From Piscirickettsiaceae bacterium CG07_land_8_20_14_0_80_44_28 (GTDB lineage: Bacteria; Pseudomonadota; Gammaproteobacteria; Thiomicrospirales; Thiomicrospiraceae): 47,083 bases of DNA. The stretch is from the NCBI GenBank assembly GCA_002779995.1, contig PEWX01000088.1, positions 1-47,083 on the forward strand, read 5' to 3'. The notes under the pieces were generated by a model. The model did no database searches. It was given only the letters and a program-made list of their open reading frames with translations, and was not told the DNA's origin. Positions 1 to 9,569 of this stretch are shown in pieces; positions within the stretch are counted from its first letter, which is position 1; each line of letters opens with the position of its first letter. A program made the translations under genes and the position numbers.

Positions 1-18
1 GCGGAACTTATCGCTCAT
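1..18 (-). CDS. possible 5' end of a gene running off the left edge
   Basis: On the minus strand an ATG at 18-16 opens six codons (Met-Ser-Asp-Lys-Phe-Arg) before the window ends. A purine-rich stretch lies upstream on the same strand (GAGAAAG, about 13 bases from the ATG), which is too far for a good ribosome-binding site. If real, the gene would be divergent from phnA and share the 19-238 intergenic region. Six codons are not enough to name it. Confidence 0.25.
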
Positions 19-238
19 GAATTTTTCACTTTCTCGGGGATTTTAAATACCTAGCGAGTTTAACATTTTACGGTCGGAAAGTCCGACAAGCTGCTAGCCT
101 AGCGCTATAAATTCGACTTATAAAAACCTTTTACACGAGATGGGAACAAGTCTTCTCTTATTTTTACGGAGAAACCAGACCTTTAAATTTTAGTGATTTT
201 GTGCATAATAAGTGCGCTTCACTTAAAGGAAAAAAGCC
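19..238. other. intergenic region upstream of phnA
   Basis: There is no convincing ORF here. It holds a short inverted repeat (GTCGGA at 73-78, TCCGAC at 82-87) and another, TAAGTG at 209-214 with CACTTA at 220-225. The second one abuts the AAAGGA ribosome-binding site of phnA (225-230). No clear promoter could be assigned by eye. Confidence 0.4.
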
Positions 239-808
239 ATGTCTATTACTCAAAAGTTATTAGAAAGAAGTCAACACAAATGTGAACTTTGCGGATCAGA
301 TCAAAATCTATCTGCGATCGAAGTGCCGCCATCAGATGGTTCTGACGACCAAAGCATTGTGGTTTGTGAAACCTGTCGTAGCCAAATTGAAGCGCCGGAT
401 ACCATGGATGCGAACCACTGGCGCTGTTTAAACGACAGCATGTGGTCACAAGTGCCGGCGGTTCAAGTGATGGCATATCGTCTATTGCATGCCTTACGTA
501 CCGAAGGTTGGCCACAAGATTTACTCGACATAATGTATATGGAAGACGACACTAGACAATGGGCTGAAGCCGGATTAGCAGCCGACGATGAGGATAACAT
601 CATTCACAAAGACAGTAATGGTACGATCTTAAGTGAAGGCGATGATGTCACATTAATTAAAGATTTAGACGTTAAAGGCGCAGGCTTTACCGCTAAGCGT
701 GGTACTTTGGTTAAAAACATTCATTTAACTGACAACCCTTTGCACATCGAAGGCAAAGTCAATGGAACGCAAATTGTCTTAGTAGCAGCCTTTTTAAAGA
801 AAGCTTAA
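239..808 (+). CDS. phnA: PhnA/YjdM family zinc-ribbon protein
   Basis: The 189-residue protein has the two-part architecture of the PhnA (YjdM) family. An N-terminal zinc ribbon carries two Cys pairs (CELC at about residues 15-18 and CETC at about 43-46), and the C-terminal part is a compact beta domain (about residues 120-189, with DSNG, GDDV and KGAGFTAKRGT motifs). The family was named for its place in the E. coli phosphonate region but is not needed for phosphonate use; its true role is unclear. No phosphonate genes are nearby. The start follows AAAGGA by 8 bases. The gene converges with serS, and both end at the palindromic terminator at 834-857. Confidence 0.88.
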   Translation: MSITQKLLERSQHKCELCGSDQNLSAIEVPPSDGSDDQSIVVCETCRSQIEAPDTMDANHWRCLNDSMWSQVPAVQVMAYRLLHALRTEGWPQDLLDIMYMEDDTRQWAEAGLAADDEDNIIHKDSNGTILSEGDDVTLIKDLDVKGAGFTAKRGTLVKNIHLTDNPLHIEGKVNGTQIVLVAAFLKKA

Positions 809-833
809 CCCCCTACAGAGCATTTAATCACTC

Positions 834-858
834 AAAACCGCCAGGCCTGGCGGTTTTT
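834..858. terminator. bidirectional terminator built on a CCAGGCCTGG palindrome
   Basis: A 24-bp perfect palindrome (arms AAAACCGCCAGG and its complement, 834-857) lies between the convergent stops of phnA (808) and serS (876). The A-tract on one side and the T-tract on the other let it work in both directions as a rho-independent terminator. Its core, 841-850, is the decamer CCAGGCCTGG that recurs nine times in this window. Confidence 0.85.
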
Positions 859-875
859 GGGTTTATAGGGCAAGA

Positions 876-2171
<1,296 letters not shown>

Positions 2172-2221
2172 TTACTCTTTTGTTTTGACGCCATTGCGAA
2201 TACTGCAAAATTGCCGTCCTA

Positions 2222-2239
2222 AAAATAATCGATTATTTT
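2222..2239. promoter_or_regulatory. 18-bp AT-rich perfect palindrome upstream of serS
   Basis: AAAATAATCGATTATTTT is a perfect palindrome about 60 bases before the serS start. It could be an operator for a dimeric regulator or simply AT-rich promoter DNA. A second, weaker inverted repeat (TCTGAAT near 2246 and ATTCAGA near 2274) lies between it and the ACT gene and may end the gcv transcript. Confidence 0.3.
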
Positions 2240-2282
2240 AACAGTTTCTGAATGGCTCCGCAGGCGGTTGGTTATTCAGATG

Positions 2283-2525
2283 CTAGAAATTCAATATCCA
2301 CAATCCGTTCATTTGTAATGGTTTCAATTGCTTAGGTAATGACAAAACCTGATCAACCGGTAAATCAACTGCAAATTGCCCCACTAAACTGGCCATGCGA
2401 CTTTCTACCCAGTCTCCCTGGTGTGCGACCATCCGTTTTGATAAAGATTCGACCAGGCCTGGTGAATCTTCACCCAAAACACGAATGACGATAGCCTGTT
2501 TTATATCATCTCCTTTGCAGCCCAC
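2283..2525 (-). CDS. short GcvR-like single ACT-domain protein
   Basis: The 80-residue product matches the first ACT domain of GcvR-type regulators (VIRVLGEDSPGLVESLSKRM, then a helix and an ESRMASLVGQFAV strand). GcvR represses the glycine cleavage operon through GcvA in enterobacteria and is normally about 170-190 residues with two ACT domains; the second is missing here. The assigned GTG start directly follows the gcvP stop (TAAGTG), implying translational coupling. An AAAGGAG farther in would suit a slightly later start, but no ATG is in frame there. Placement behind gcvP supports a role in glycine regulation, which is inferred. A CCAGGCCTGG hairpin lies inside the gene at 2444-2470. Confidence 0.65.
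   Translation of the reverse strand: MGCKGDDIKQAIVIRVLGEDSPGLVESLSKRMVAHQGDWVESRMASLVGQFAVDLPVDQVLSLPKQLKPLQMNGLWILNF
2453..2462. repeat. CCAGGCCTGG palindrome, copy inside the ACT gene
   Basis: This perfect copy is flanked by extra complementary arms (AAGATTC at 2444-2450, GAATCTT at 2464-2470), giving a long hairpin inside coding sequence. The gene reads through it as Ser-Pro-Gly-Leu-Val, which is a natural ACT-domain motif. Confidence 0.85.
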
Positions 2526-5378
2526 TTATTCGGCATAATCGGCCATAGACGGGCAATGACAGATTAAATTTTTATCACCATAGACATTATCTACTCGGCC
2601 GACTGGTGACCAATATTTGGCTTGGCGCAAACTGTCTAGCGGATACGCCGCCAATTGACGAGAATAAGGATGTGACCATTCATCGCTCATCACTTCTTGC
2701 GCGGTATGGGGGGCGTTAATTAAAGGGTTATCGGCTTCATCCAGACGACCGGCCAACAGCTCATTGACTTCTTGCTTAATCTGAATCATGGCATCACAAA
2801 AACGATCTAATTCCTGCTGCGATTCCGATTCGGTGGGTTCAATCATTAAAGTGCCTGCCACGGGGAAAGACATGGTCGGGGCATGAAACCCATAATCAAT
2901 CAAACGCTTTGCCACATCATCAACCGTAATACCCGATTCAACCTTCAGCGGTCTTAAATCAATAATACATTCATGCGCAACCCAGCCAGATTTTGAACGA
3001 TATAAAATCGGAAAATGTTCAGCCAATCGGTGCGCGATGTAATTCGCATTTAAAATGGCGTTGGCAGTGGCCTGATAAAGCCCTTCACGCCCCATCATCA
3101 CAATATACATCCAACTAATTGGCAAAATACTGGCACTTCCCCAAGGCGTTGCACACACAGCACCCACCGGCGAATCTTGTATCGGCGTTCTGGGTAAAAA
3201 TTCTGCCAAATGGCTGGCAACCGCGACCGGCCCAACACCCGGCCCGCCGCCGCCATGGGGAATGGCAAATGTCTTATGCAAATTCAAATGTGACACATCG
3301 CCGCCAAATTGCCCAGGTGCGGCAACCCCAACCATCGCATTCATATTGGCACCATCAATATACACCTGCCCACCATGCTGATGCACCCAGTCACAAACGG
3401 TCTTCACGCTTTCTTCAAAGACGCCATGCGTTGAGGGGTAAGTTATCATCATGGCCGCTAAGGTTTGTGAATATTTTTCACACTTAAGCTTGAGATCAAC
3501 TAAGTCAATATTGCCGAATTCATCGGTTTTAACCACCACCACTTTCATCCCCGCCAAATGGGCTGACGCGGGATTGGTTCCATGGGCTGAAGCCGGAATT
3601 AAACAGATATTGCGCTGAGATTCATTGCGACTTTGATGATAATGTTTTATCGCCAATAATCCCGCATACTCGCCTTGTGCGCCAGAATTCGGCTGCAAAG
3701 AAACCGCTGCATAACCGGTGGTTTCACACAGCATCTGTTCCAACTCTTGAATCAGCTGTTGATAACCTTTGGCTTGATCGAGTGGCACAAACGGATGCAG
3801 CCCTGACCAAGCAGACCAAGAAATCGACATTAATTCTGCGGCAGCATTCAGCTTCATGGTGCAGGAGCCTAATGGAATCATGGCACGATCCAATGCCAAA
3901 TCCTTATCCGCTAAATGGCGCATATAACGCATTAATTCAGTTTCAGAGCGATACCGGTGAAAGACATCATGAGGCAACAAAGGCGCTTGACGTTTAAGCG
4001 ATGATGGCAAATCAAACTGGGTTGCAGCGTAAAGTTGCTCGGCACTGAATGAAACGTCAGGGTTAAATATCTGCCAAAGTGTTTCCAACTCGGCAAGCTC
4101 GGTGGTTTCATCAAATGAAACAAAAATACGTTCATTCCCTGCACGCAAATTAAACCCTGCTTGCTCAGCCAGTGCTAGTCGATCTGAGACGGCCGTTTCA
4201 GGAATTTCAAGCGTGTCGAAAAAGACTTGATGAACCACCTCTATGCCGAGTTTTTTTAATCCATATGCAAATAAAGCGGTTAGCTGAAAAACGCGATTGG
4301 CAATTTGCGTTAATCCCTCGGGGCCATGATAGACAGCATACATGCTGGCCATCACCGCCAGTAACGCTTGTGCTGTACAGATATTGCTAGTGGCCTTTTC
4401 ACGGCGAATATGTTGTTCTCGCGTTTGCAACGCCAAGCGATAAGCACGATTGCCGTGGCGATCTAAAGACACCCCAATTAATCGCCCTGGCATAGCGCGT
4501 TTATAGTCATCTTTGGTGGCCATATAAGCAGCATGCGGGCCACCGTAACCCAGGGGAACACCAAATCGCTGAGTATTGCCAACCGCCACATCAGCGCCCA
4601 TTTCTGCAGGCGATTTTAAAACCGTTAGCGCTAAAATATCCGCACAAACGGCCACAACCGCTTTCTGCTGATGGAGCTGCTCAATCACTTGCGTATAATC
4701 TTCAATCACCCCGTTGCTTCCCGGCAAGGCCAATAAAGCACCAAAAACGTCCAGGCCTGGCAGTTCTTCAAATGGATGACCAACGACCACTTCAATATCC
4801 AGCGAAGCAGCACGGGTTTTGACCACTTCGATATTTTGGGGATGACATTGCTGAGACACAAAAAATGTTTGGCTTTTGGATTGACTCACCCTTTGGCAGA
4901 GGGTCATGGCTTCGGCACAAGCATTGGCTTCATCCAACATAGATGCATTGGCTAAGGCAAACCCCGTCAAATCGGCTATCATCGTCTGAAAATTTAACAG
5001 GGCTTCCAATCGCCCTTGCGAGATTTCAGCTTGATAAGGCGTATAGGCTGTATACCAGGCTGGATTTTCTAAAATATTGCGCTGAATCACTGCGGGTGTA
5101 AAGGTGTTATAGAACCCCAAACCAATATAGGATTTTAACAGGGTATTTTGCTCTGCTATATTGGCCAAACGACTTAATGCTGCTTGTTCGGACAGTCCAT
5201 TGGGCAATTGCATGGGTTGGCGAAGCCGAATTGATTCCGGTACCACCTGATCCAACATTGCTTCCAAGGAATCCACCCCAAGCGTATGGAGCAGATGGTT
5301 TTGCTGCTGGTCATTCGATCCGATATGACGCTTGGCAAACACGTCATGATTGATCAGTTTTTGCAAAGATTGGGTCAT
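2526..5378 (-). CDS. gcvP: glycine dehydrogenase (decarboxylating), glycine cleavage P protein
   Basis: This PLP enzyme decarboxylates glycine and passes the aminomethyl group to the lipoyl arm of GcvH. At 950 residues it is a full-length, single-chain P protein carrying both the catalytically degenerate N-terminal half and the active C-terminal half. The PLP-lysine motif [20 protein letters not shown] is present at about residue 700, as is [10 protein letters not shown], typical of the active half. It lies 44 bases after gcvH and runs straight into the ACT gene. The start has AGGTGA upstream. A CCAGGCCTGG copy at 4751-4760 is read as Leu-Pro-Gly-Leu-Asp. Confidence 0.97.
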   Translation of the reverse strand: MTQSLQKLINHDVFAKRHIGSNDQQQNHLLHTLGVDSLEAMLDQVVPESIRLRQPMQLPNGLSEQAALSRLANIAEQNTLLKSYIGLGFYNTFTPAVIQRNILENPAWYTAYTPYQAEISQGRLEALLNFQTMIADLTGFALANASMLDEANACAEAMTLCQRVSQSKSQTFFVSQQCHPQNIEVVKTRAASLDIEVVVGHPFEELPGLDVFGALLALPGSNGVIEDYTQVIEQLHQQKAVVAVCADILALTVLKSPAEMGADVAVGNTQRFGVPLGYGGPHAAYMATKDDYKRAMPGRLIGVSLDRHGNRAYRLALQTREQHIRREKATSNICTAQALLAVMASMYAVYHGPEGLTQIANRVFQLTALFAYGLKKLGIEVVHQVFFDTLEIPETAVSDRLALAEQAGFNLRAGNERIFVSFDETTELAELETLWQIFNPDVSFSAEQLYAATQFDLPSSLKRQAPLLPHDVFHRYRSETELMRYMRHLADKDLALDRAMIPLGSCTMKLNAAAELMSISWSAWSGLHPFVPLDQAKGYQQLIQELEQMLCETTGYAAVSLQPNSGAQGEYAGLLAIKHYHQSRNESQRNICLIPASAHGTNPASAHLAGMKVVVVKTDEFGNIDLVDLKLKCEKYSQTLAAMMITYPSTHGVFEESVKTVCDWVHQHGGQVYIDGANMNAMVGVAAPGQFGGDVSHLNLHKTFAIPHGGGGPGVGPVAVASHLAEFLPRTPIQDSPVGAVCATPWGSASILPISWMYIVMMGREGLYQATANAILNANYIAHRLAEHFPILYRSKSGWVAHECIIDLRPLKVESGITVDDVAKRLIDYGFHAPTMSFPVAGTLMIEPTESESQQELDRFCDAMIQIKQEVNELLAGRLDEADNPLINAPHTAQEVMSDEWSHPYSRQLAAYPLDSLRQAKYWSPVGRVDNVYGDKNLICHCPSMADYAE
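4751..4760. repeat. CCAGGCCTGG palindrome, copy inside gcvP
   Basis: A perfect copy. On the minus (coding) strand it is followed by ACGTTTTTGG, so the T-rich tail of the wider consensus is on the coding strand here. Confidence 0.85.
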
Positions 5379-5422
5379 GCTTTTTCACCTAAAAATTCAA
5401 ACGGGGATGATGTGAGACGTCC

Positions 5423-5794
5423 TTAATCAAGACAGGCTTGATAGGCCGCTTCGTCCATCAGATCATCTAATTCGCTGACATCTGACATTTCGACTTTGAT
5501 AAACCAGCCAGCGCCCATTGCATCATCGTTGACTTTTTCAGGCTCATCTTCTAACAGACTATTAACATCAATAATGGTTCCAGAAACGGGGGCGACCAAA
5601 TCTGAGGCGGCTTTGACGGATTCAATCACTGAGACATCTTCCCCTTTAAAAATCTCCGTTCCCACTTCTGGAATTTCAATATAGACCAGATCCCCTAATT
5701 GCTCTTGAGCAAAGTCGGTTATGCCAATCGTCGCAGTCCCATCTCCATGGACTTCAATCCATTCATGATCTTGGGTATATTTGATTTCACTCAT
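5423..5794 (-). CDS. gcvH: glycine cleavage system H protein
   Basis: This small lipoyl carrier shuttles the aminomethyl intermediate between GcvP, GcvT and the L protein. Its 123 residues are close to the family norm of 125-130. The lipoylation site is Lys61 in the ESVKAAS motif, set in the expected beta-hairpin. The N terminus (KYTQDHEWIEV) is also typical. GAGGA precedes the ATG. It sits between gcvT and gcvP on the same strand, with 87 bases upstream to gcvT, so the three are very likely one operon. Confidence 0.97.
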   Translation of the reverse strand: MSEIKYTQDHEWIEVHGDGTATIGITDFAQEQLGDLVYIEIPEVGTEIFKGEDVSVIESVKAASDLVAPVSGTIIDVNSLLEDEPEKVNDDAMGAGWFIKVEMSDVSELDDLMDEAAYQACLD

Positions 5795-5881
5795 TGTTTG
5801 TTCCTCAATTGTTATTTAAACCCTGGCAAGCCTTAGTACTTGCCGCTTTGTAATGAGATTAATCGCTATCGATAAGCGGGG

Positions 5882-7003
5882 TTAACCTCGATAATAATTT
5901 TGTTTGACAAAAGGTAAAGCGACCACGCTAACAGCCACTTTTTTATTGCGAACCGATGCATACAATTTGGTTGCTACAGCGGCAGCGTCGCTGTCCACTA
6001 ATGCCACTGCAATCGGTCTATTCAGCGTTGGGCTAAACCCCCCACTGGTGACGACCCCCACGACTTCGCCACTGCCATTTTGCAAAACGGCACCCGCTCT
6101 AACGGGCATTTTCCCTTCTGGCTGAATCCCCACCCTTTGTCGAGCAACGCCATCCTGAAATTGTTTCATAATGGTCTCTGCACCCAAGTAACCGCCAGCA
6201 CGAATACCATTAGCGCGTCTTGCAGGGGAGAGTGCCCAGTTTAATTTTGCTTCAACAGGAGTGATATCGGGCGAGAGTTCATGCCCATAAAGGCATAACC
6301 CCGCTTCCAGCCTTAATGAATCTCTCGCGCCTAACCCGATCCATTCAACATCGGATTCAGCTAAAAAGTGCTGTGCGAGTTCCTTTGCCTTTAAAGCTGG
6401 CACGGAGATTTCAAAGCCATCTTCACCAGTATAACCTGATCGAGTTACCAAGCAATCAATCCCCGCAAGGGTTAGGTTTTTCGCTGTCATAAAAGTCATG
6501 TCGGCTACGTCCGGTGCCAACTTTTGCATGACGGTTTTTGCCTCTGGTCCTTGCAAAGCTAACAAGGCTCGATCATCCAAAACTTCAATTTTACACTGCT
6601 CAGATAAATGTCTTTGCAAATGCGCTATGTCTTGTGATTTACAAGCGGCATTGACGACTAAAAACAGCCCCGTTTCAAGCCGAGTCACCATCAAATCGTC
6701 TAAAACCCCGCCCTGCTCATGGGTAAAAAGCGCATAACGTTGCTTCATGCGGGGTAAATCCACTATATCGACCGGAACCAGTTGCTCTAATGCAGCAGCG
6801 GCATCTGCGCCTTTTAAATGGATTTGTCCCATATGCGAAACATCAAACAACCCCGCTTTTTTTCGGGTATGTAGATGTTCTTTCAGTATCCCCATGGGAT
6901 ATTGAACAGGCATCGCATAGCCTGCAAAAGGCACCATCTTTGCTCCGGCGGCAAGATGCAACTCATATAAAGGTGTGGTTAATAGATTGGCATCATCAGA
7001 CAT
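5882..7003 (-). CDS. gcvT: aminomethyltransferase, glycine cleavage T protein
   Basis: The T protein transfers the methylene group from the H-protein arm to tetrahydrofolate and releases ammonia. The 373 residues span the folate-binding GcvT domain (FDVSHMGQI near residue 53; RSGYTGEDGFEISV near 188; GLGARDSLRLEAGLCLYGHEL near 220) and the C-terminal barrel (GVVTSGGFSPTLNRPIAVALV). AAGGA precedes the ATG. It is the first gene of the gcv set. I looked in the 112 bases upstream for a glycine riboswitch and saw none of its conserved blocks. Confidence 0.97.
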   Translation of the reverse strand: MSDDANLLTTPLYELHLAAGAKMVPFAGYAMPVQYPMGILKEHLHTRKKAGLFDVSHMGQIHLKGADAAAALEQLVPVDIVDLPRMKQRYALFTHEQGGVLDDLMVTRLETGLFLVVNAACKSQDIAHLQRHLSEQCKIEVLDDRALLALQGPEAKTVMQKLAPDVADMTFMTAKNLTLAGIDCLVTRSGYTGEDGFEISVPALKAKELAQHFLAESDVEWIGLGARDSLRLEAGLCLYGHELSPDITPVEAKLNWALSPARRANGIRAGGYLGAETIMKQFQDGVARQRVGIQPEGKMPVRAGAVLQNGSGEVVGVVTSGGFSPTLNRPIAVALVDSDAAAVATKLYASVRNKKVAVSVVALPFVKQNYYRG

Positions 7004-7115
7004 GATGGGATTCCTTAATTAAGTGACAACGAGACTTTTGTACAGGTCTGTCTATTCAGGTTATTAGCGAATCTGAGTTCATTCAGACAACCAAGATGAT
7101 GTTGCCGCTTCTTGA

Positions 7116-7517
7116 TTAAGCGGGCAGTTCAAATTGACGCCCAACCCAAAATCCAAACCAAACCATCGTCAACGTTAAAAGTACATTCGCAAAAATATTA
7201 ATCAGCGCCTTTTCCGGCTGTCCCTGCTGCAAATACAGCAATGTTTCAAATGCAAAGGTCGAAAAGGTTGTAAAAGCGCCCAAAAATCCCACAATCAATA
7301 ACGCTCGCATTTCAATGCCCAAGTGGACTTTATCAATCATTAACAAGCTTAGCAGCCCCATTAAAAAGGAACCTAACACATTGACCGTTAAGGTTCCCCA
7401 GACGAAGTCTCGCCCTAACCAAACGTACATTTGATTGGAAAGCCAAAATCGGCTCATCGCGCCAAAAGCCCCCCCCACACCGACTGCGGCTATTTGTGCA
7501 AAATGAAATGAAAACAT
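7116..7517 (-). CDS. crcB: fluoride channel CrcB/Fluc
   Basis: This four-helix inner-membrane protein works as a dual-topology dimer that exports fluoride. The 133 residues show the family landmarks: GGAFGAMSRF in helix 1, GTLTVNVLGSF in helix 2 and GFLGAFTTFSTF in helix 3, which holds the pore-lining Phe and polar residues. An AAGGAG precedes the ATG by 7 bases. Only 14 bases separate it from rarA, so there is no room for a fluoride riboswitch. It is cotranscribed with rarA and the genes before it. Confidence 0.95.
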   Translation of the reverse strand: MFSFHFAQIAAVGVGGAFGAMSRFWLSNQMYVWLGRDFVWGTLTVNVLGSFLMGLLSLLMIDKVHLGIEMRALLIVGFLGAFTTFSTFAFETLLYLQQGQPEKALINIFANVLLTLTMVWFGFWVGRQFELPA

Positions 7518-7531
7518 TTATAACTCCTTAA

Positions 7532-8878
7532 CTAACGAGAGGTTGGATCGGTTCGTCTTTTATAAATCGCTTGTTTATCCAAGGTTTTTAATCGGTGTAT
7601 TTTTTCTGCAATCTTAATTTCCAAACCCCGGTTTACAGGTTGGTAATATTCACGAACCGGCATATCATCCGGGAAATAGCACTCTCCTGCCGCGTAAGCA
7701 TCGGGTTCGTCATGGGCATAGCGATAACCTTCTGCATACCCCAGCCCTTGCATTAACTTTGTCGGGGCATTGCGTAAATGTAAAGGCACGTCTTCTGTTC
7801 CTTGGGTTTTAACCTCTTTTAAAGCCGCTTTATAAGCCCTATAAACCGCATTGGATTTGGGTGCCACCGCTAAATAAACAGCGGCTTGCGCTAAGGCCAA
7901 ATCCCCTTCCGGGGACCCTAATCGGTCATAGGCTTCAGCAGCATGGATGGTCACCTCTAACGCTTTTAAATCAGCATTGCCAATTTCTTCACTGGCCATA
8001 CGGATGAGTCGTCTGGCTAAATAACGTGCATCGACCCCGCCATCCAGCATACGGGTTAACCAGTACAAGGCGGCATTCGCATCGGATCCTCTTACCGATT
8101 TATGTAAAGCGGAGATTTGGTCATAGAAAGCCTCTCCGCCTTTATCGAAGCGTCGCGTCCCGCCTTGAATCACTTCTTTACAGTTCTGAGCGGTTAAAAC
8201 CGCCAGGCCTGGTTGTTTTTCCGGCCATTCAATGAAATCAACGGCCTGTTCCAACACATTTAAAAGCCGTCTTGCATCGCCATCTGCATACTGAATAAGG
8301 GCTTGTTGTGCTTGAGGTTCCACGGTAATTTCATGCGGTTGAGATTCGTTTAATAATCCCACGCCACGCGCTAACACCTGTGCCAAATCTTCCTCTTCTA
8401 AATCACGCAATACATAGACCCTGGCACGAGACAATAAAGCATTATTGAGTTCGAAAGATGGATTTTCAGTGGTCGCACCGATAAAAATAAAAGTGCCATC
8501 TTCAACATAAGGCAAAAAGGCATCCTGTTGCGCTTTATTAAACCGATGCACTTCATCCACAAATAGCACGCTACCTTGTTGAAATTGTTGACGCTGCAAC
8601 TTGGCTTGCTCAACTGCGGCACGCACTTCTTTCACACCATCTAATACCGCCGACAAACTTAAAAACTGCAAATTAGATTGATTGGCAATTAATCTGGCCA
8701 AGGTGGTTTTTCCAGTCCCCGGCGGCCCCCAAAAGATCATAGAATGCAGCCGCTTTGATGCAAACAACTTGGACAGGGCACGCCCTTCCCCCAAAAGATG
8801 AGTTTGCCCGACAAACTGATCGAGCGTTTGTGGTCTCAACCGATCGGACAAAGGTTGGTATTGGTTAATTTCTGTCAT
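7532..8878 (-). CDS. rarA: replication-associated recombination protein A (MgsA/RarA AAA+ ATPase)
   Basis: This AAA+ ATPase, related to the clamp loader and RuvB, acts at stalled replication forks. The 448-residue protein has Walker A (GPPGTGKTTLARLIA, about 51-65), Walker B (LFVDEVHRFN, about 104-113), sensor 1 (FIGATTENPSFELNNALLSR) and the C-terminal tetramerisation region ending in KLMQGLGYAEGYRYAHD. The gap to lolA is 15 bases and to crcB 14 bases, so it belongs to the ftsK-lolA-rarA-crcB transcription unit. A CCAGGCCTGG copy at 8203-8212 encodes Pro-Gly-Leu in the middle of the gene. Confidence 0.95.
   Translation of the reverse strand: MTEINQYQPLSDRLRPQTLDQFVGQTHLLGEGRALSKLFASKRLHSMIFWGPPGTGKTTLARLIANQSNLQFLSLSAVLDGVKEVRAAVEQAKLQRQQFQQGSVLFVDEVHRFNKAQQDAFLPYVEDGTFIFIGATTENPSFELNNALLSRARVYVLRDLEEEDLAQVLARGVGLLNESQPHEITVEPQAQQALIQYADGDARRLLNVLEQAVDFIEWPEKQPGLAVLTAQNCKEVIQGGTRRFDKGGEAFYDQISALHKSVRGSDANAALYWLTRMLDGGVDARYLARRLIRMASEEIGNADLKALEVTIHAAEAYDRLGSPEGDLALAQAAVYLAVAPKSNAVYRAYKAALKEVKTQGTEDVPLHLRNAPTKLMQGLGYAEGYRYAHDEPDAYAAGECYFPDDMPVREYYQPVNRGLEIKIAEKIHRLKTLDKQAIYKRRTDPTSR
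8203..8212. repeat. CCAGGCCTGG palindrome, copy inside rarA
   Basis: A perfect copy with imperfect complementary flanks (AAAACCG before, TTGTTTT after), almost reproducing the terminator stem at 834-857 inside a coding sequence. It is read as Gln-Pro-Gly-Leu-Ala-Val. Confidence 0.85.
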
Positions 8879-8893
8879 CGCATTTCCAATGAA

Positions 8894-9526
8894 CTAAGGC
8901 AACGGTTGGCCAATGACATCCACCCCTTTAGGGGGGGTAAATTCAAACTGCTGTAAATCGACCGGTTGGTTTTGGCGGATATCGTTAAAAGTCACTTTGG
9001 TGACATTATCGGCATTTTGATACATCCAAATTTGCACCAACCTACCATGACTGATGGCAACTTCTAAACTTTGAAAAAAAGTACCCTGCTTAGGCTTGAG
9101 ATTGTACCAGCTTACCCCGGTTTTTTTCTCACCAACAATAATATCAAAACGCTCTGACAAGGGTTGTTGATACAATAACCAACTGAGCGGGAAATCGGCT
9201 TCAACCCGGTCAAGCGACTGAACGGTCACCTGATCAAGGTCTTCATCGTAAACCCATACATTTCTGCCATCAGAAACAATCTTTTGCCGTTCTGGTGTTT
9301 TATAAACCCAGCGTAGAAGTCCAGGCCTTTGCATCACAAAATCCCCTGTGGAAAGGTTTTTTTGGAATAGGGTTTCATCCGGCTGAATCTGTTCAAAACT
9401 GGCACTAAAGGTTTGTAGATTATTCACAAAATCCGTTAAATCGGCCAATTCTGCTTTGGCACTCAATGCAGGCCAACTAACCCCCCAAATCACCATTGCA
9501 ATGACTATTTTTTGAAGATTTAACAA
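8894..9526 (-). CDS. lolA: outer-membrane lipoprotein carrier protein LolA
   Basis: LolA ferries mature lipoproteins across the periplasm from LolCDE to LolB. I place the start at the TTG at 9526, which follows a strong AAAGGA (9533-9538) by 6 bases. It gives a 210-residue precursor with a clean signal peptide (LNLQKIVIAMVIWGVSWPALSA), close to the E. coli length. ATGs further upstream (to 9613) would add a basic, unneeded extension overlapping ftsK. The mature part shows LTDFVNNLQTFSASFEQ, RPGLLRWVYKTPERQKIVSDG and DEDLDQVTVQ, all typical. It lies between ftsK and rarA in one operon. Confidence 0.9.
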   Translation of the reverse strand: MLNLQKIVIAMVIWGVSWPALSAKAELADLTDFVNNLQTFSASFEQIQPDETLFQKNLSTGDFVMQRPGLLRWVYKTPERQKIVSDGRNVWVYDEDLDQVTVQSLDRVEADFPLSWLLYQQPLSERFDIIVGEKKTGVSWYNLKPKQGTFFQSLEVAISHGRLVQIWMYQNADNVTKVTFNDIRQNQPVDLQQFEFTPPKGVDVIGQPLP

Positions 9527-9569
9527 TTTATTTCCTTTGTTTTTAAGCCTGAATCTCATCGGATTACGC

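Noticed and set aside
7004-7115. glycine riboswitch before gcvT
   Set aside because: The conserved paired blocks are not present and the gap of 112 bases is too short for the usual tandem form.
7518-7531. fluoride riboswitch before crcB
   Set aside because: The gap to rarA is only 14 bases.
9321-9330. CCAGGCCTTT in lolA as a further copy of the decamer
   Set aside because: Two mismatches and no matching tail; not distinguishable from chance.
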